Assembly (NCBI GenBank): GCA_902362375.1
Contig: CABIVS010000007.1
Coordinates: 310,001 to 374,000, forward strand
DNA from: Bacteroidaceae bacterium
GTDB lineage: Bacteria > Bacteroidota > Bacteroidia > Bacteroidales > Bacteroidaceae
DNA length: 64,000 nt
Reading direction: 5' to 3'
Shown: positions 35,744 to 44,729 of the stretch, piece by piece
Numbering within the stretch: position 1 is the first letter of the stretch
How the letters are laid out: each line of letters opens with the position of its first letter
Made by a program: the position numbers and the translations under genes
Notes under the pieces: generated by a model
The model's input: only the letters and a program-made list of their open reading frames with translations
The model's database searches: none
What the model was told of the DNA's origin: nothing

Positions 35744-35953
35744 TTATTCTTCAGATTGCCTCTTTTCTTGCAATAATTTTTCGACTTCCCGGTCGGCTTT
35801 TGTCAGTTTATCCTTGCAAAAGGCAATAATTTCATTGGCTTCTTTTATTTTCTCACTCAAAATGTCGATATCCAGTTCGTTGTTATCTATCTGGCGAACG
35901 ATCTTTTCAAGACGTTCCATCGCTTGGGAATATGTTTCTTTTTTTGCTGCCAC
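35744..35953 (-). CDS. xseB: Exodeoxyribonuclease VII small subunit
   Basis: A 69-residue helical protein with the family core YSQAMERLEKIVRQIDNNE and DILSEKIKEANEII. It binds the large subunit XseA, which is encoded 53 nt upstream, to form the ssDNA-specific exonuclease VII of mismatch repair and cross-link processing. Confidence 0.94.
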   Translation of the reverse strand: MAAKKETYSQAMERLEKIVRQIDNNELDIDILSEKIKEANEIIAFCKDKLTKADREVEKLLQEKRQSEE

Positions 35954-36006
35954 GATGATTGATATTTAATGATTAATGTTTTTACAAATACACGTTTGGT
36001 GGATAG

Positions 36007-37296
36007 TTACTTTTCTACCACCGATCGAACTTCTCCTTTCGATAACCGGGTTATCAAATGGTCTCCCGGCTTCAGTGAAGATACATCCGTCACCGCTTTC
36101 CCGTCTTTTATTGTAATACTATATCCACGACTCAAGAGTTTATCCGGAGAAGCGTCCGCTATTCGTTGTTGCAAAAGTTCCAGACGGTGAGATTGACGGG
36201 CCACTAATGCTTTCGTCACCTGTGACAAATCTTTCTTTGCTACCAGCAAAGAAAAACGAGCGTCCGCAAGTTTGCGATGAACAAGATTGGGAATACGGGT
36301 TTGGAGAGTTTCCAACCTTCGTCGTTCCAGATCAAGAAGCATATAAGCTCCTTGTTGAATACGCATAGATAATTCTTCCAGATGCTCCGCAACTTCCCCT
36401 ACCCGGTGAATCAGGAGTTCGGCAGCAGCCGTAGGAGTTTTTACCCGGGTATGAGCAACGGAATCAAGTACTGTATCATCACGTTCATGCCCAATACCAG
36501 TAATGATAGGTAACGGAAATTGCGCACATGCAGCTGCCAATAGATAAGTATCAAAGCCGGACAAATCGGAAGTAGCTCCACCACCACGAATGATGACTAC
36601 TACATCAAATTCATTGATGCGGGCATTAATACGATCCAAAGCCGCCAACACTGATTCTTCTACCTGATTTCCCTGCATTAAAGCCGGAAAAAGCTCCGTA
36701 TAGAAAAAGAACCCGCCCGGATTATGCTGCAACTGATGACAGAAATCTCCATATCCGGCCGCAGTAGCCGAAGAGATGACAGCAATACGCTGGGGAAGAA
36801 CCGGTATCTCAAGCTCTTTATTCAGCGTCAACACTCCCTCCTCTTCCAACTGTAATAATATTTCCCGGCGACGACGAGCCATATCTCCCAATGTATAAGC
36901 AGGATCAATGTCAAGCACTGTCAGACTGTAACCGTACAGTTCATGAAACTGAACTGTTACTTTCACCAACACCTTAATGCCGGAAGTAAATAGCTGCCCT
37001 GTGGTTTCCTCAAAATAAGGTTTCAACAAGCGGTAGATATTATTCCAAATCATACCGCGTGCCTTGGCTACGAGATTATTGCTACGAGGATCTTTCTGCA
37101 CGAATTCCAGATAGCAATGCCCTGTCGTATTGGAACGGACATCGCTCAACTCTGCCTGTATCCAATATTCATCAGGCAGGCATTGCTCCAGACTACGGCG
37201 GACGAGTGCATTCAGCTCTAAAAGAGAAAGCCTCTCCCCACCCTCTCCCAAAGAGAGGGAGTCAGATTGCTTTGACTTATTCATAGCGTTTATCAT
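36007..37296 (-). CDS. xseA: Exodeoxyribonuclease VII large subunit
   Basis: The 429-residue subunit has an N-terminal OB fold (LNALVRRSLEQCLPDEYWI, ELSDVRSNTTGHCYLEF) and the catalytic region VVIIRGGGATSDLSGFD and PIITGIGHERDDTVLD, followed by a coiled-coil segment. The extra N-terminal stretch SDSLSLGEGGERLS is encoded by a palindromic sequence at 37225-37265 and is not part of the domain. ATG 37296 or 37284 are both possible. It lies 12 nt after the subtilase stop and upstream of xseB. Confidence 0.94.
   Translation of the reverse strand: MINAMNKSKQSDSLSLGEGGERLSLLELNALVRRSLEQCLPDEYWIQAELSDVRSNTTGHCYLEFVQKDPRSNNLVAKARGMIWNNIYRLLKPYFEETTGQLFTSGIKVLVKVTVQFHELYGYSLTVLDIDPAYTLGDMARRRREILLQLEEEGVLTLNKELEIPVLPQRIAVISSATAAGYGDFCHQLQHNPGGFFFYTELFPALMQGNQVEESVLAALDRINARINEFDVVVIIRGGGATSDLSGFDTYLLAAACAQFPLPIITGIGHERDDTVLDSVAHTRVKTPTAAAELLIHRVGEVAEHLEELSMRIQQGAYMLLDLERRRLETLQTRIPNLVHRKLADARFSLLVAKKDLSQVTKALVARQSHRLELLQQRIADASPDKLLSRGYSITIKDGKAVTDVSSLKPGDHLITRLSKGEVRSVVEK
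37229..37260. repeat. Palindromic CT-rich element inside the 5' end of xseA
   Basis: CCCTCTC (37241-37247) and GAGAGGG (37253-37259) flank CCAAA, and a related CCTCTCC precedes at 37231. It is translated as SLSLGEGGERLS. Similar LSLGEGGE-encoding palindromes are, to my knowledge, common as intergenic repeats in Bacteroidetes, so this looks like a repeat that entered the reading frame. Confidence 0.7.
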
Positions 37297-37308
37297 ACAG
37301 CAGTCACA

Positions 37309-38676
37309 TTATTTCTTTTCCTTGGAAGAAAAGTTAAGATAAGCCTTCCACAAATCGGGAATACCATATCCATATATGTTATCCGGGAAATCGGCTCTAT
37401 CACCCGATTGACGTACCAAATCTATAATCTGCTTCGCTGTCAGCTTCGGACAAGCCTGCCACAGACAAGCTACCATACCACACATAATCGGAGAAGAGAA
37501 AGAGGTTCCGTTGGCACGGCGAAGATTACCATCTGTTCCCATCACATCCGAATTCAGACCGACAGCCACTACATCCGGTTTCACACGTCCGTCAGCCGTA
37601 TTTCCAACAGAAGAAAATGGTGCCAGCTCCCCCCTTTTATTTACAGCTCCTACCGTTATTATATTCTCTGCGTCTCCCGGAGGGGTAATTTTCTTCCACG
37701 AACCTGCCCCCGAATTTCCGGCACTGCAAACAACGACCATTCCTTTATCGGCTGCCTTCGCAGCTTCACGAGACATCAACGCATAATGACCATTCAAGTC
37801 ACGATATCTATAATTCTTCGCAGGATCGTCAAATGAATAATATCCAAGCGATGTATTCACCAGATCCACTCCTACACTATCGGCAAACTCAATGGCTGCC
37901 GCCCAGTAATCCTGTTCTACCAGATTCTCCGAATATTCGTCCTCACTACGCAGCAACCAATAAGAAGCTTCAGGAGCTGTGCCAATCATCACATTCGGCT
38001 GATTCATGGCCATACAGGATAATACAGACATTCCATGGCTACTTTCAGCATAAATATCCGCTTCCGGATTCACAAAGTCACGCACCCCAAGAATACGGAT
38101 ATTTTTCATTGCATCAATCTTATCCACATTATGGAATCCGGCATCAATTACGGCAATAATCATTCCCTGTCCCTTAAAGCCCGCATCATGCAGAAGATTG
38201 ACACGGCTCATTGCCGCCTGTGTGATTGCAGGACCGTAAAGGCTATCGGTACGCACCGGTTTATTTATTAACGAATCTCTTTGAAGGGCTCTTTGTGTGA
38301 TACCTTTCCACACTCTTTCCGTGGAACGTACAAAAGGCAACTTTGCTATTTCGTCAATCAAAGTACTATCATTGCAAGAAACAGTAACAAAATTATCCCA
38401 CTTCCCGGTAACGAGTACATGGACACCTGTCTTCCGTATGGCATCTACATATTTCTTACAGACCGGCAAATCCGTGGAATCAATGGGTAATCCTTGTTTC
38501 TTTCGACGCTCTATAGATTTCATAGACAAATATTTTTCCGGTTTCTGCAAGGAATAGTCTGTAGCCGCCTTGTCTTTCAAGCTAATTCGATATTTTAAGG
38601 TATCCTCCGGAGTAAACTGTGCAAACACACCCAAATACATATTTAAAGCGAGAATCAATACTATAAACTTCTTCAT
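37309..38676 (-). CDS. Secreted S8 family serine peptidase (subtilase)
   Basis: A 455-residue protein with a signal peptide (MKKFIVLILALNMYLGVFA), a prodomain-like N-terminal part and a subtilisin catalytic domain from about residue 170. The triad is seen as Asp in IIAVIDAGFHNVD, His in ESSHGMSVLSC, and Ser in NGTSFSSPIMCGMVACL. It should act in the periplasm or outside; the substrate is unknown. The gene lies between mnmA (23 nt) and xseA (12 nt) and is probably co-transcribed with them. Confidence 0.93.
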   Translation of the reverse strand: MKKFIVLILALNMYLGVFAQFTPEDTLKYRISLKDKAATDYSLQKPEKYLSMKSIERRKKQGLPIDSTDLPVCKKYVDAIRKTGVHVLVTGKWDNFVTVSCNDSTLIDEIAKLPFVRSTERVWKGITQRALQRDSLINKPVRTDSLYGPAITQAAMSRVNLLHDAGFKGQGMIIAVIDAGFHNVDKIDAMKNIRILGVRDFVNPEADIYAESSHGMSVLSCMAMNQPNVMIGTAPEASYWLLRSEDEYSENLVEQDYWAAAIEFADSVGVDLVNTSLGYYSFDDPAKNYRYRDLNGHYALMSREAAKAADKGMVVVCSAGNSGAGSWKKITPPGDAENIITVGAVNKRGELAPFSSVGNTADGRVKPDVVAVGLNSDVMGTDGNLRRANGTSFSSPIMCGMVACLWQACPKLTAKQIIDLVRQSGDRADFPDNIYGYGIPDLWKAYLNFSSKEKK

Positions 38677-38699
38677 AAGTTATCTTTCTTTTTAATCAA

Positions 38700-39785
38700 T
38701 CATAATCCTTCATTTTCTATAATCACCAACCCGATTCCTCTTTGAGAAGCAATGAAAGCTCCTCCTAGCACTCGTCTCCCGTCATAAAACACGGCAGATT
38801 GTCCCGGGGCAATGGCCGAAGCCGTTTCGAGGAAACGTACTAACAGACGTCCGTCTTCCAATCTTTTCACCCGGCAGGGGATAGGACGACTGCGATAACG
38901 AATCCGTACTGTCAGATTCTCACATCCGAACAGTTCCTGTTCATCCACAATCTTATCCTGCTCCGCCAACATGTATTCTGTTTTTAATTGGTCGGCATCC
39001 CCAAGCATCACGGTATTTTTCTGCGGGTTGATTTTCAATACATAGGCCGGCTTTCCTAAAGCAATCTCCAATCCCTTACGCTGACCGATTGTATAATAAG
39101 GCGCCCCTTTATGTTGCCCCAACTTCACCCCTTCAGAGTTGACAAACCATCCCGGTCCGATTTCACTATCCAGTTCAGGACACTGTTCACGAAGAAAATC
39201 ACGATAATCTCCTTTAATAAAGCAGACTTCCATACTTTCCCCTTCTTTCGACTTTGCCTCATATCCTTTCTCCGCAAGATACTCGCGAACTTTCACTTTC
39301 GTATAATCTCCCAACGGAAAGATACAACGCTTCAGCACTTCCTGTCCCAATCTCCAAAGGAAATACGACTGGTCTTTCTTATCATCATCTCCGGCTACTA
39401 TATACGTGTATCCGTTTTTCTCTTCCAACCGTGAATAATGTCCGGTAGCAATCCATGCACAATTCAACTTGTCCGCCCACTCTGTCAAAACACGGAACTT
39501 AAACAACGGATTGCACATCACGCACGGATTCGGCGTACGCCCCTGCTTATATTCGTCTATGAAGTTTTTTACAATGGTCTCTTTAAAAGGAATACGTTCA
39601 TCTGCCACATAATGTTCAATCCCCATCCGTGCAGCCAACTCTCTGGCATCCTGCGGTTCATCTCCCCACACACGCATAGTAACTCCCACGATCTCGTATC
39701 CTTGTTCTTGCAGCATCAAGCAAGTAGCGGTGCTGTCTATGCCACCACTCATACCTACCAATACTCTCTTATTTCGTTCTTCCAT
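38700..39785 (-). CDS. mnmA: tRNA-specific 2-thiouridylase
   Basis: The 361-residue enzyme thiolates U34 of tRNA for Lys, Glu and Gln. It has the PP-loop [15 protein letters not shown], the catalytic cysteine in [16 protein letters not shown], and the second cysteine in [14 protein letters not shown]. The C-terminal beta domains are present. It is the first gene of a minus-strand run toward xseB, with a -7 box TACATTTG at 39812-39819. Confidence 0.96.
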   Translation of the reverse strand: MEERNKRVLVGMSGGIDSTATCLMLQEQGYEIVGVTMRVWGDEPQDARELAARMGIEHYVADERIPFKETIVKNFIDEYKQGRTPNPCVMCNPLFKFRVLTEWADKLNCAWIATGHYSRLEEKNGYTYIVAGDDDKKDQSYFLWRLGQEVLKRCIFPLGDYTKVKVREYLAEKGYEAKSKEGESMEVCFIKGDYRDFLREQCPELDSEIGPGWFVNSEGVKLGQHKGAPYYTIGQRKGLEIALGKPAYVLKINPQKNTVMLGDADQLKTEYMLAEQDKIVDEQELFGCENLTVRIRYRSRPIPCRVKRLEDGRLLVRFLETASAIAPGQSAVFYDGRRVLGGAFIASQRGIGLVIIENEGL

Positions 39786-39811
39786 TCGAATTTTGAAAAT
39801 TTACATGGATA

Positions 39812-39870
39812 CAAATGTACGAGATTTCAAAGAGAAAAATTGCTTTTCTGAAAGAAAATCCTTATATTTG
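39812..39870. promoter_or_regulatory. Divergent -7 boxes for mnmA and the 39896 gene
   Basis: TACATTTG on the minus strand (39812-39819) precedes mnmA by 26 nt. TATATTTG on the plus strand (39863-39870) precedes the next gene by 25 nt. Confidence 0.6.
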
Positions 39871-39895
39871 AAATATACCAAAAGCAAGAACAATT

Positions 39896-40759
39896 ATGGC
39901 TAACCCAAGATTACCGGGCATTTCCGAAAACGAGCAAGCCTTATTGTATGCCAAATTGAATGAGTACAACCGGGGCAGAGCCTCTTTTAAAGAGGTAGGA
40001 GTCTACCTGGTGGTGTTGCCCCGACCGGGGAAACCAAACTATTCCCTTTGGCTGTACTCTCCCCTGCCCGAAAAACAATCCATTCTTTATATACATGACC
40101 TGTCACCGGACATCAACGACTCCCTGCGGATGGCCAGCACGATGTTTTATTATTCGAGACGTTGTATCATCCTGGTAGATTACAACGAGAAAAGAATGCA
40201 GAGTAATGGTGACGACCTTATCTTCTTCGGAAAATACCGGGGACATTTTCTCCATGAAATCCTCAAGATAGATCCCGCTTACCTAAGTTGGGTAGCGTAC
40301 AAATTCATTCCCAAAATACCTAAACAGGAACGTTTCGTCAAAATAGCACAAGCTTATTATTCCATACATTTGGACATAATGATAAGAAAGTCGAGGGAGA
40401 AGCGTTCACCCAGCCGCTATCTGGGAGAATTAGGAGAAAAGCTGACAGACTTAAAATTAAAAGTCACTCGGGTAAGATTGGAAGATGATCCATACAAAAC
40501 AAGAGTGAACGGCACTACCCCACAGTTTTTTGTCAAGCAAATACTGACTTTGACCGATGCCAGTGGAAACTTAGTCATTATGAGTATTCCATCAAAAAAT
40601 CCCAGTGCGATTTCATGCACTCTATCTGGAATAGAACATGAATACCGACTGGGAGATATTATCTACGTCGCATCAGCGAAAGTATCACGCCAATATGAAA
40701 GCTATGGTTCAAAATACACGCGCCTTAGCCACGTGAAGTTCGCAAGTCTCAACGTTTAG
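39896..40759 (+). CDS. Unknown protein with an exonuclease X C-terminal-like segment
   Basis: A 287-residue soluble protein. The middle carries LIFFGKYRGHFLHEILKIDP followed by YLSWVAYKF (residues about 107-137), which resembles the short C-terminal motif of exonuclease X (FGKYRGxxxxEIxxxDPxYLxW). The C-terminal 70 residues are rich in strands (FVKQILTLTDASGN, GDIIYVASAKVSRQYES) and may be an OB-like fold. No catalytic DnaQ motifs are present. A nucleic-acid role is plausible only. It overlaps the converging phosphoesterase gene by 11 bp at the 3' end. Confidence 0.78.
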   Translation: MANPRLPGISENEQALLYAKLNEYNRGRASFKEVGVYLVVLPRPGKPNYSLWLYSPLPEKQSILYIHDLSPDINDSLRMASTMFYYSRRCIILVDYNEKRMQSNGDDLIFFGKYRGHFLHEILKIDPAYLSWVAYKFIPKIPKQERFVKIAQAYYSIHLDIMIRKSREKRSPSRYLGELGEKLTDLKLKVTRVRLEDDPYKTRVNGTTPQFFVKQILTLTDASGNLVIMSIPSKNPSAISCTLSGIEHEYRLGDIIYVASAKVSRQYESYGSKYTRLSHVKFASLNV

Positions 40760-41756
40760 TCCAATCGTCCTTGACAAAACTTGCCGGATAAGAGATTTTA
40801 TCCACCACACCGTCTTTCTGACGAATCCAGGATGTGAATGTACGGGTACCCTCATCCAATACAATAATACGGGCTCCATTCGGCAAATGGTTATATTCCG
40901 TATTTCCACCGGTAAAGCGTCCGTAAGCCAAAAGGATATCTTTCCACATCACAGCATAATCATTATCATGGTCGTGTCCTACAAACATACCCATCACATC
41001 GCCAGCTTCTTTCATCGCTGCAAACATTCCTGTATTCAATTTAGGTGCACAGGCTTCCTCCATACGAGTTCCACGAAGAATTGCATTTTCGCTACGGGCA
41101 GCGTCATTGTATTCAGGAAGAGGAATATGAAAAAAAGCAAGAGCCGGCAAAGGTTGTCCACCGTTTTGCTCTTTATAAGCCGCACTCTGTTGACGATACC
41201 AATTTATCTGGTCGAATGTAAGCCATGCATACCCTTTCACATCTTTCAAAGGAGAATAAGAATGAGAATCCATGCAATAAAGCAAAGCAGCATCCTTCTT
41301 TAGATTAGAAGACGATTTCACTGTCAATACATAATCCGGTGACAAAACAGTTCCGCGATCAGGCAATAAATTGCCGGGAACTTTACGGATGATATCATAT
41401 AACTGTTCCCGTGTCATTCCCTGTTCATTGTCATGATTACCAAAAGTAACCACAAAAGGCAGTTTACGCTTAACTACCGGTTCAAGTACCTGCAACATTC
41501 CGGAATCCGCCGGAGCAGAATAAACGACATCACCGGTAAATATCACTAAATCCGGACGTTCGTCATCAAGCACCTGATTAATACGTTCCAAAGCTATATC
41601 TGAAGCCCGATTTCCATATTTAAAATGCACATCGGTAAATTGTACAATCTTGAATTTACCATCTTTACTAAATTTCAGTTCACTCTTCTGAGCCATACAA
41701 AAAGTCGTTACCAATAAAAAGGCAAGTGTTAAGTAGATTTTTAAAAGACGAATCAT
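40749..41756 (-). CDS. Secreted calcineurin-like metallophosphoesterase
   Basis: A 335-residue protein with a signal peptide (ending CMAQ) and the metallophosphoesterase motifs FTDVHFKYGN (D-x-H), IFTGDVVYSAP (GD), VTFGNHDNEQG (GNHD), a histidine in LAFFHIPLPEY and GHDHDNDY. It matches the Icc/purple acid phosphatase 29-like group. The likely location is the periplasm. It is the last gene of the rex, FAH, ispF run, 19 nt after ispF. Confidence 0.93.
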   Translation of the reverse strand: MIRLLKIYLTLAFLLVTTFCMAQKSELKFSKDGKFKIVQFTDVHFKYGNRASDIALERINQVLDDERPDLVIFTGDVVYSAPADSGMLQVLEPVVKRKLPFVVTFGNHDNEQGMTREQLYDIIRKVPGNLLPDRGTVLSPDYVLTVKSSSNLKKDAALLYCMDSHSYSPLKDVKGYAWLTFDQINWYRQQSAAYKEQNGGQPLPALAFFHIPLPEYNDAARSENAILRGTRMEEACAPKLNTGMFAAMKEAGDVMGMFVGHDHDNDYAVMWKDILLAYGRFTGGNTEYNHLPNGARIIVLDEGTRTFTSWIRQKDGVVDKISYPASFVKDDWTKR

Positions 41757-41775
41757 AATTATTTGTTTTAGGGGG

Positions 41776-42258
41776 TTAAGAAATCTTTTCTATCAGCACA
41801 GTAGCATAAGCCGATATACCTTCTTCACGACCTGTAAAACCGAGTTTCTCAGTAGTAGTCGCCTTAATGGAAATATCATCCATGTCAATCCCCATAACAG
41901 TTGCCATTGTCTCCTGCATCAAAGGAATGTGCGCTTTTAACTTCGGGCGTTCGGCACAAATGGTTGCATCGATATTGCCTACTTTATATCCTTTGGTAGC
42001 AATCAACTCCACTGTTTTCTTCAGCAGTATCTTGCTATCTATATTTTTAAATTCTCCTGCAGTATCAGGGAAATGATAGCCAATATCACGCATATTCGCC
42101 GCCCCCAACAGAGCATCGCAAACAGCATGCAATAATACATCAGCATCCGAATGCCCTAACAATCCTTTTGTGTGTTCCAAAAGAATGCCACCCAGCCATA
42201 ACTCACGTCCTTCGACCAACTGATGTACGTCAAAACCAAAGCCTACTCTTATCTTCAT
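41776..42258 (-). CDS. ispF: 2-C-methyl-D-erythritol 2,4-cyclodiphosphate synthase
   Basis: A 160-residue MEP-pathway enzyme with GFDVHQLVEGRELWLGG (Asp and His zinc ligands), GHSDADVLLHAVCDALLGA, and the C-terminal KATTTEKLGFTGREEGISA. It forms the cyclic diphosphate from the CDP-ME 2-phosphate. Together with ispD in this window it supports the MEP route to isoprenoids. Confidence 0.97.
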   Translation of the reverse strand: MKIRVGFGFDVHQLVEGRELWLGGILLEHTKGLLGHSDADVLLHAVCDALLGAANMRDIGYHFPDTAGEFKNIDSKILLKKTVELIATKGYKVGNIDATICAERPKLKAHIPLMQETMATVMGIDMDDISIKATTTEKLGFTGREEGISAYATVLIEKIS

Positions 42259-42298
42259 ATTTTGTATAACAAATGAGTACTAATGAATAAAAAAAAGA

Positions 42299-42913
42299 TC
42301 AACGAATATAGAAATCCAGCAGTTTTTCTTCCTCCAGATAACCTTGCAAACGCTGTCCGATACTAACAGGGCCTACGCCTACAGGAGTCCCTGTAAAGAG
42401 CAAGTCACCTATTTTCAAAGTTACAAACTGGCTGACATAAGCGATTATATCATCTATCTTGAAAAGCATATCTGCCGTACAGCCACGCTGCACTTCCTGT
42501 CCGTCGATCAACAAATGAAAGTCAAGATTCTGAATATCCTTATAGTGCTCCACCGGAACAAAAGTTCCAATAGCAGCCGACGAATCAAAACCTTTGCAAA
42601 GCTCCCAAGGATTACCCTGCTCACGGAATTTTCGCTGAAGGTCACGAGCCGTAAAGTCGATACCTACAGTCACTGCATCATAATAGCGGTTAGCAAAACG
42701 GGGAGCGATATTTTTCCCCAATCGGTTGATACGGACTACCAATTCCGTTTCATAATGTATCTCTTTAGAAAAGTCGGGAATGAAAAACGGTTTGCCATCC
42801 TTCAGAATAGCAGAATCAGGCTTCATAAAAATCACCGGCTCCGTATTTACTTGTGTATGTCCCAGTTCTTTGTTATGCTGGGCGTAGTTCATTCCTACTG
42901 CAATAATCTTCAT
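42299..42913 (-). CDS. Fumarylacetoacetate hydrolase family protein
   Basis: A 204-residue protein with the FAH fold: AVGMNYAQHNKELG, the metal ligands around YETELVVRINRLGKNI, VGIDFTARDLQRKFREQG with PWELCKGFD, and GDLLFTGTPVGVGPV. Substrates in this family are acylpyruvates, oxaloacetate or fumarylacetoacetate; sequence does not decide. Its start codon shares one base with the rex stop, so translation is coupled. Confidence 0.93.
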   Translation of the reverse strand: MKIIAVGMNYAQHNKELGHTQVNTEPVIFMKPDSAILKDGKPFFIPDFSKEIHYETELVVRINRLGKNIAPRFANRYYDAVTVGIDFTARDLQRKFREQGNPWELCKGFDSSAAIGTFVPVEHYKDIQNLDFHLLIDGQEVQRGCTADMLFKIDDIIAYVSQFVTLKIGDLLFTGTPVGVGPVSIGQRLQGYLEEEKLLDFYIR

Positions 42914-43563
42914 TATTTCTCGTTAAAATTCAATCGGTTAAACATAACAGCCAAATGAGCATATAGAGACGTATTCTGCACCACTATATTCTCAGGCACA
43001 CGAATTCGGAAAGGAGTAAAGTTCCATACGGCTTTTATGCCTCCGTCTACCATCTTATCTGTAATTTCCTGAGCAATATTAATAGGTACGGTCAATACAC
43101 CGATATTTACATCATATTCTTTCATCTTTGCTTCAAAGTCATCGGAATGAAAAATAGGAATGCCATTCAGGTCTTTTCCCACCAGTTCCGGATTCACATC
43201 AAAAGCAGCCACAATCTCCAGTCCGAAATGATGCAAACCTGAATCCCGAAGCAAAGCAGCACCCAGGCTACCTACACCAAACAAGAAGGCTTTGTGCATA
43301 TTGGTAAATCCAAGAAAGCTCTCTAACACCTCAATCAACGCATCAATATTGTATCCAACCCTCGTACGCCCCGAGATATTGACGTATGACAAATCCTTGG
43401 CGATTTGAGAAGCGTCAATATTTATTTCCTTAGAGATTTGTGTAGAAGAGACATACTGCTCCCCTTTTTCTTTCATTAGTTTTATATTGGACAGATACCA
43501 GGGAAGTCTGCGCAAGGTAGGCTCCGGCACTTTATCCGCCTCTTTTCGTATATAAGTGCTCAT
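42913..43563 (-). CDS. rex: Redox-sensing transcriptional repressor Rex
   Basis: A 216-residue protein. The N-terminal winged helix (VPEPTLRRLPWYLSNIK, YVSSTQISKEINIDASQIAKDL) binds DNA and the Rossmann domain (LFGVGSLGAALL near residue 91, AAFDVNPELVG) binds NADH. Rex represses fermentation genes at low NADH/NAD ratio. I chose ATG 43563 because a -7 box TACTTTTG (43589-43596) lies between it and the longer in-frame start 43599. It starts the run to the phosphoesterase gene. Confidence 0.95.
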   Translation of the reverse strand: MSTYIRKEADKVPEPTLRRLPWYLSNIKLMKEKGEQYVSSTQISKEINIDASQIAKDLSYVNISGRTRVGYNIDALIEVLESFLGFTNMHKAFLFGVGSLGAALLRDSGLHHFGLEIVAAFDVNPELVGKDLNGIPIFHSDDFEAKMKEYDVNIGVLTVPINIAQEITDKMVDGGIKAVWNFTPFRIRVPENIVVQNTSLYAHLAVMFNRLNFNEK

Positions 43564-43588
43564 ACTTCTTACAAAATTTGGTATTTTG

Positions 43589-43619
43589 CAAAAGTACATT
43601 ATTTTTTGAGACTGACAAC
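43589..43619 (-). promoter_or_regulatory. rex promoter
   Basis: On the minus strand GTTG (43616-43619), 19 nt, then TACTTTTG (43589-43596). Confidence 0.7.
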
Positions 43620-43675
43620 CCTATAACAGAAAACCTTAATAGAGATTAAACAAAACGATGAAAAGAGACTCAAAT

Positions 43676-43706
43676 TTTGCTCTTTTCGATAAGTTTAATA
43701 CTTTTG
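43676..43706 (+). promoter_or_regulatory. Promoter of the SUI1 gene
   Basis: TTTG (43676-43679), 19 nt, then TACTTTTG (43699-43706): full consensus. The ATG is 22 nt further. Confidence 0.85.
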
Positions 43707-43728
43707 AAAAGGATTAAAAATAACAAGT

Positions 43729-44079
43729 ATGAAAAATAATGATTGGAAAGATAGATTGAACGTTGTGTACTCCACGAATCCGGACTTCGGCTATGAAATG
43801 GATAACGATGAAGAACAGGTTACCCTCGACAAAGACAAGCAAAACCTGCGGGTTTCCATTGACAAAAAGAACCGGGGTGGTAAAGTGGTAACATTAATTA
43901 CCGGATTTGTGGGTACGGATAATGATTTGAAAGAGCTGGGCAAGTTACTGAAAAGCAAATGTGGAGTAGGCGGTTCAGCTAAAGACGGAGAGATAATGGT
44001 ACAAGGAGATTTCAAGACCAAGATCATAGATCTACTCATCAAAGAAGGATATACTAAAACCAAAGGCGTAGGAGGTTAA
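43729..44079 (+). CDS. SUI1/eIF1-like translation factor (YciH family)
   Basis: A 116-residue protein with the SUI1 domain at about 35-112 (LRVSIDKKNRGGKVVTLITGF, GKLLKSKCGVGGSAKDGEIMVQGDF). Bacterial members resemble eukaryotic eIF1 and may affect start-codon selection under stress. It is followed 17 nt later by a TlpA-like gene on the same strand. Confidence 0.93.
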   Translation: MKNNDWKDRLNVVYSTNPDFGYEMDNDEEQVTLDKDKQNLRVSIDKKNRGGKVVTLITGFVGTDNDLKELGKLLKSKCGVGGSAKDGEIMVQGDFKTKIIDLLIKEGYTKTKGVGG

Positions 44080-44096
44080 ATTAAATAATACAAGAT

Positions 44097-44606
44097 ATGA
44101 GAAAAGTAATATTATTCTGTGCGGCAACACTATTCTCGCTGCTGTCATTCGCACAAGAAAGTGATATGGATATTGTCAAGGTAGGTGACAATATGCCTGC
44201 TTTCACCCTTCATTCAACAGCAAACGGTACTGTAAACTCTGCAGATCTAAAAGGGAAAGTTGTATTAATCAATATTTTCGCCACCTGGTGCGGTCCTTGC
44301 CAAAGCGAACTGGCTGAAGTTCAGAAAACACTCTGGCCTAAATATAAAAACAACAAGGATTTCTGTATGTTAGTAATCGGTCGCGAGCATACAGACGACC
44401 AATTAGCGGAATACAATAAAAGAAAAGGGTTTACATTTCCCCTCTACCCGGATCCCAAACGGGAAGTTACAGGTAAATTTGCCACCAAAATGATTCCCAG
44501 AAGTTATTTAATAGACAAAGAAGGAAAAGTAATATCAGCTACTACCGGCTATGAAGATGGAGCCATAGATACGCTAATGAAGCAAATAGATAAAGCACTG
44601 AAATAG
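44097..44606 (+). CDS. TlpA family thiol:disulfide oxidoreductase
   Basis: A 169-residue periplasmic protein with a signal peptide (MRKVILFCAATLFSLLSFAQ) and a thioredoxin domain: INIFATWCGPCQSELAEV holds the CxxC, and MIPRSYLIDKEGK holds the cis-proline. It probably reduces periplasmic disulfides. It shares a transcript with the SUI1 gene and ends at a two-way hairpin at 44632-44664. Confidence 0.94.
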   Translation: MRKVILFCAATLFSLLSFAQESDMDIVKVGDNMPAFTLHSTANGTVNSADLKGKVVLINIFATWCGPCQSELAEVQKTLWPKYKNNKDFCMLVIGREHTDDQLAEYNKRKGFTFPLYPDPKREVTGKFATKMIPRSYLIDKEGKVISATTGYEDGAIDTLMKQIDKALK

Positions 44607-44631
44607 TCCCTATCCCTAAGATATGCCTTAA

Positions 44632-44664
44632 AGAAAAAGAGTCCGGTGCAATACCGAACTCTTT
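44632..44664. terminator. Two-way terminator between the TlpA gene and tsf
   Basis: AAAAAGAGTCCGGT and ACCGAACTCTTTT pair (one mismatch) with a 5-nt loop; A and T runs on both sides allow termination in both directions between converging genes. Confidence 0.85.
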
Positions 44665-44729
44665 TCCTGAATTTTAAATGTAAAAAATGACTTGGCAAGT
44701 AAGTAATACTTAACAAGATTTGAATCAGA

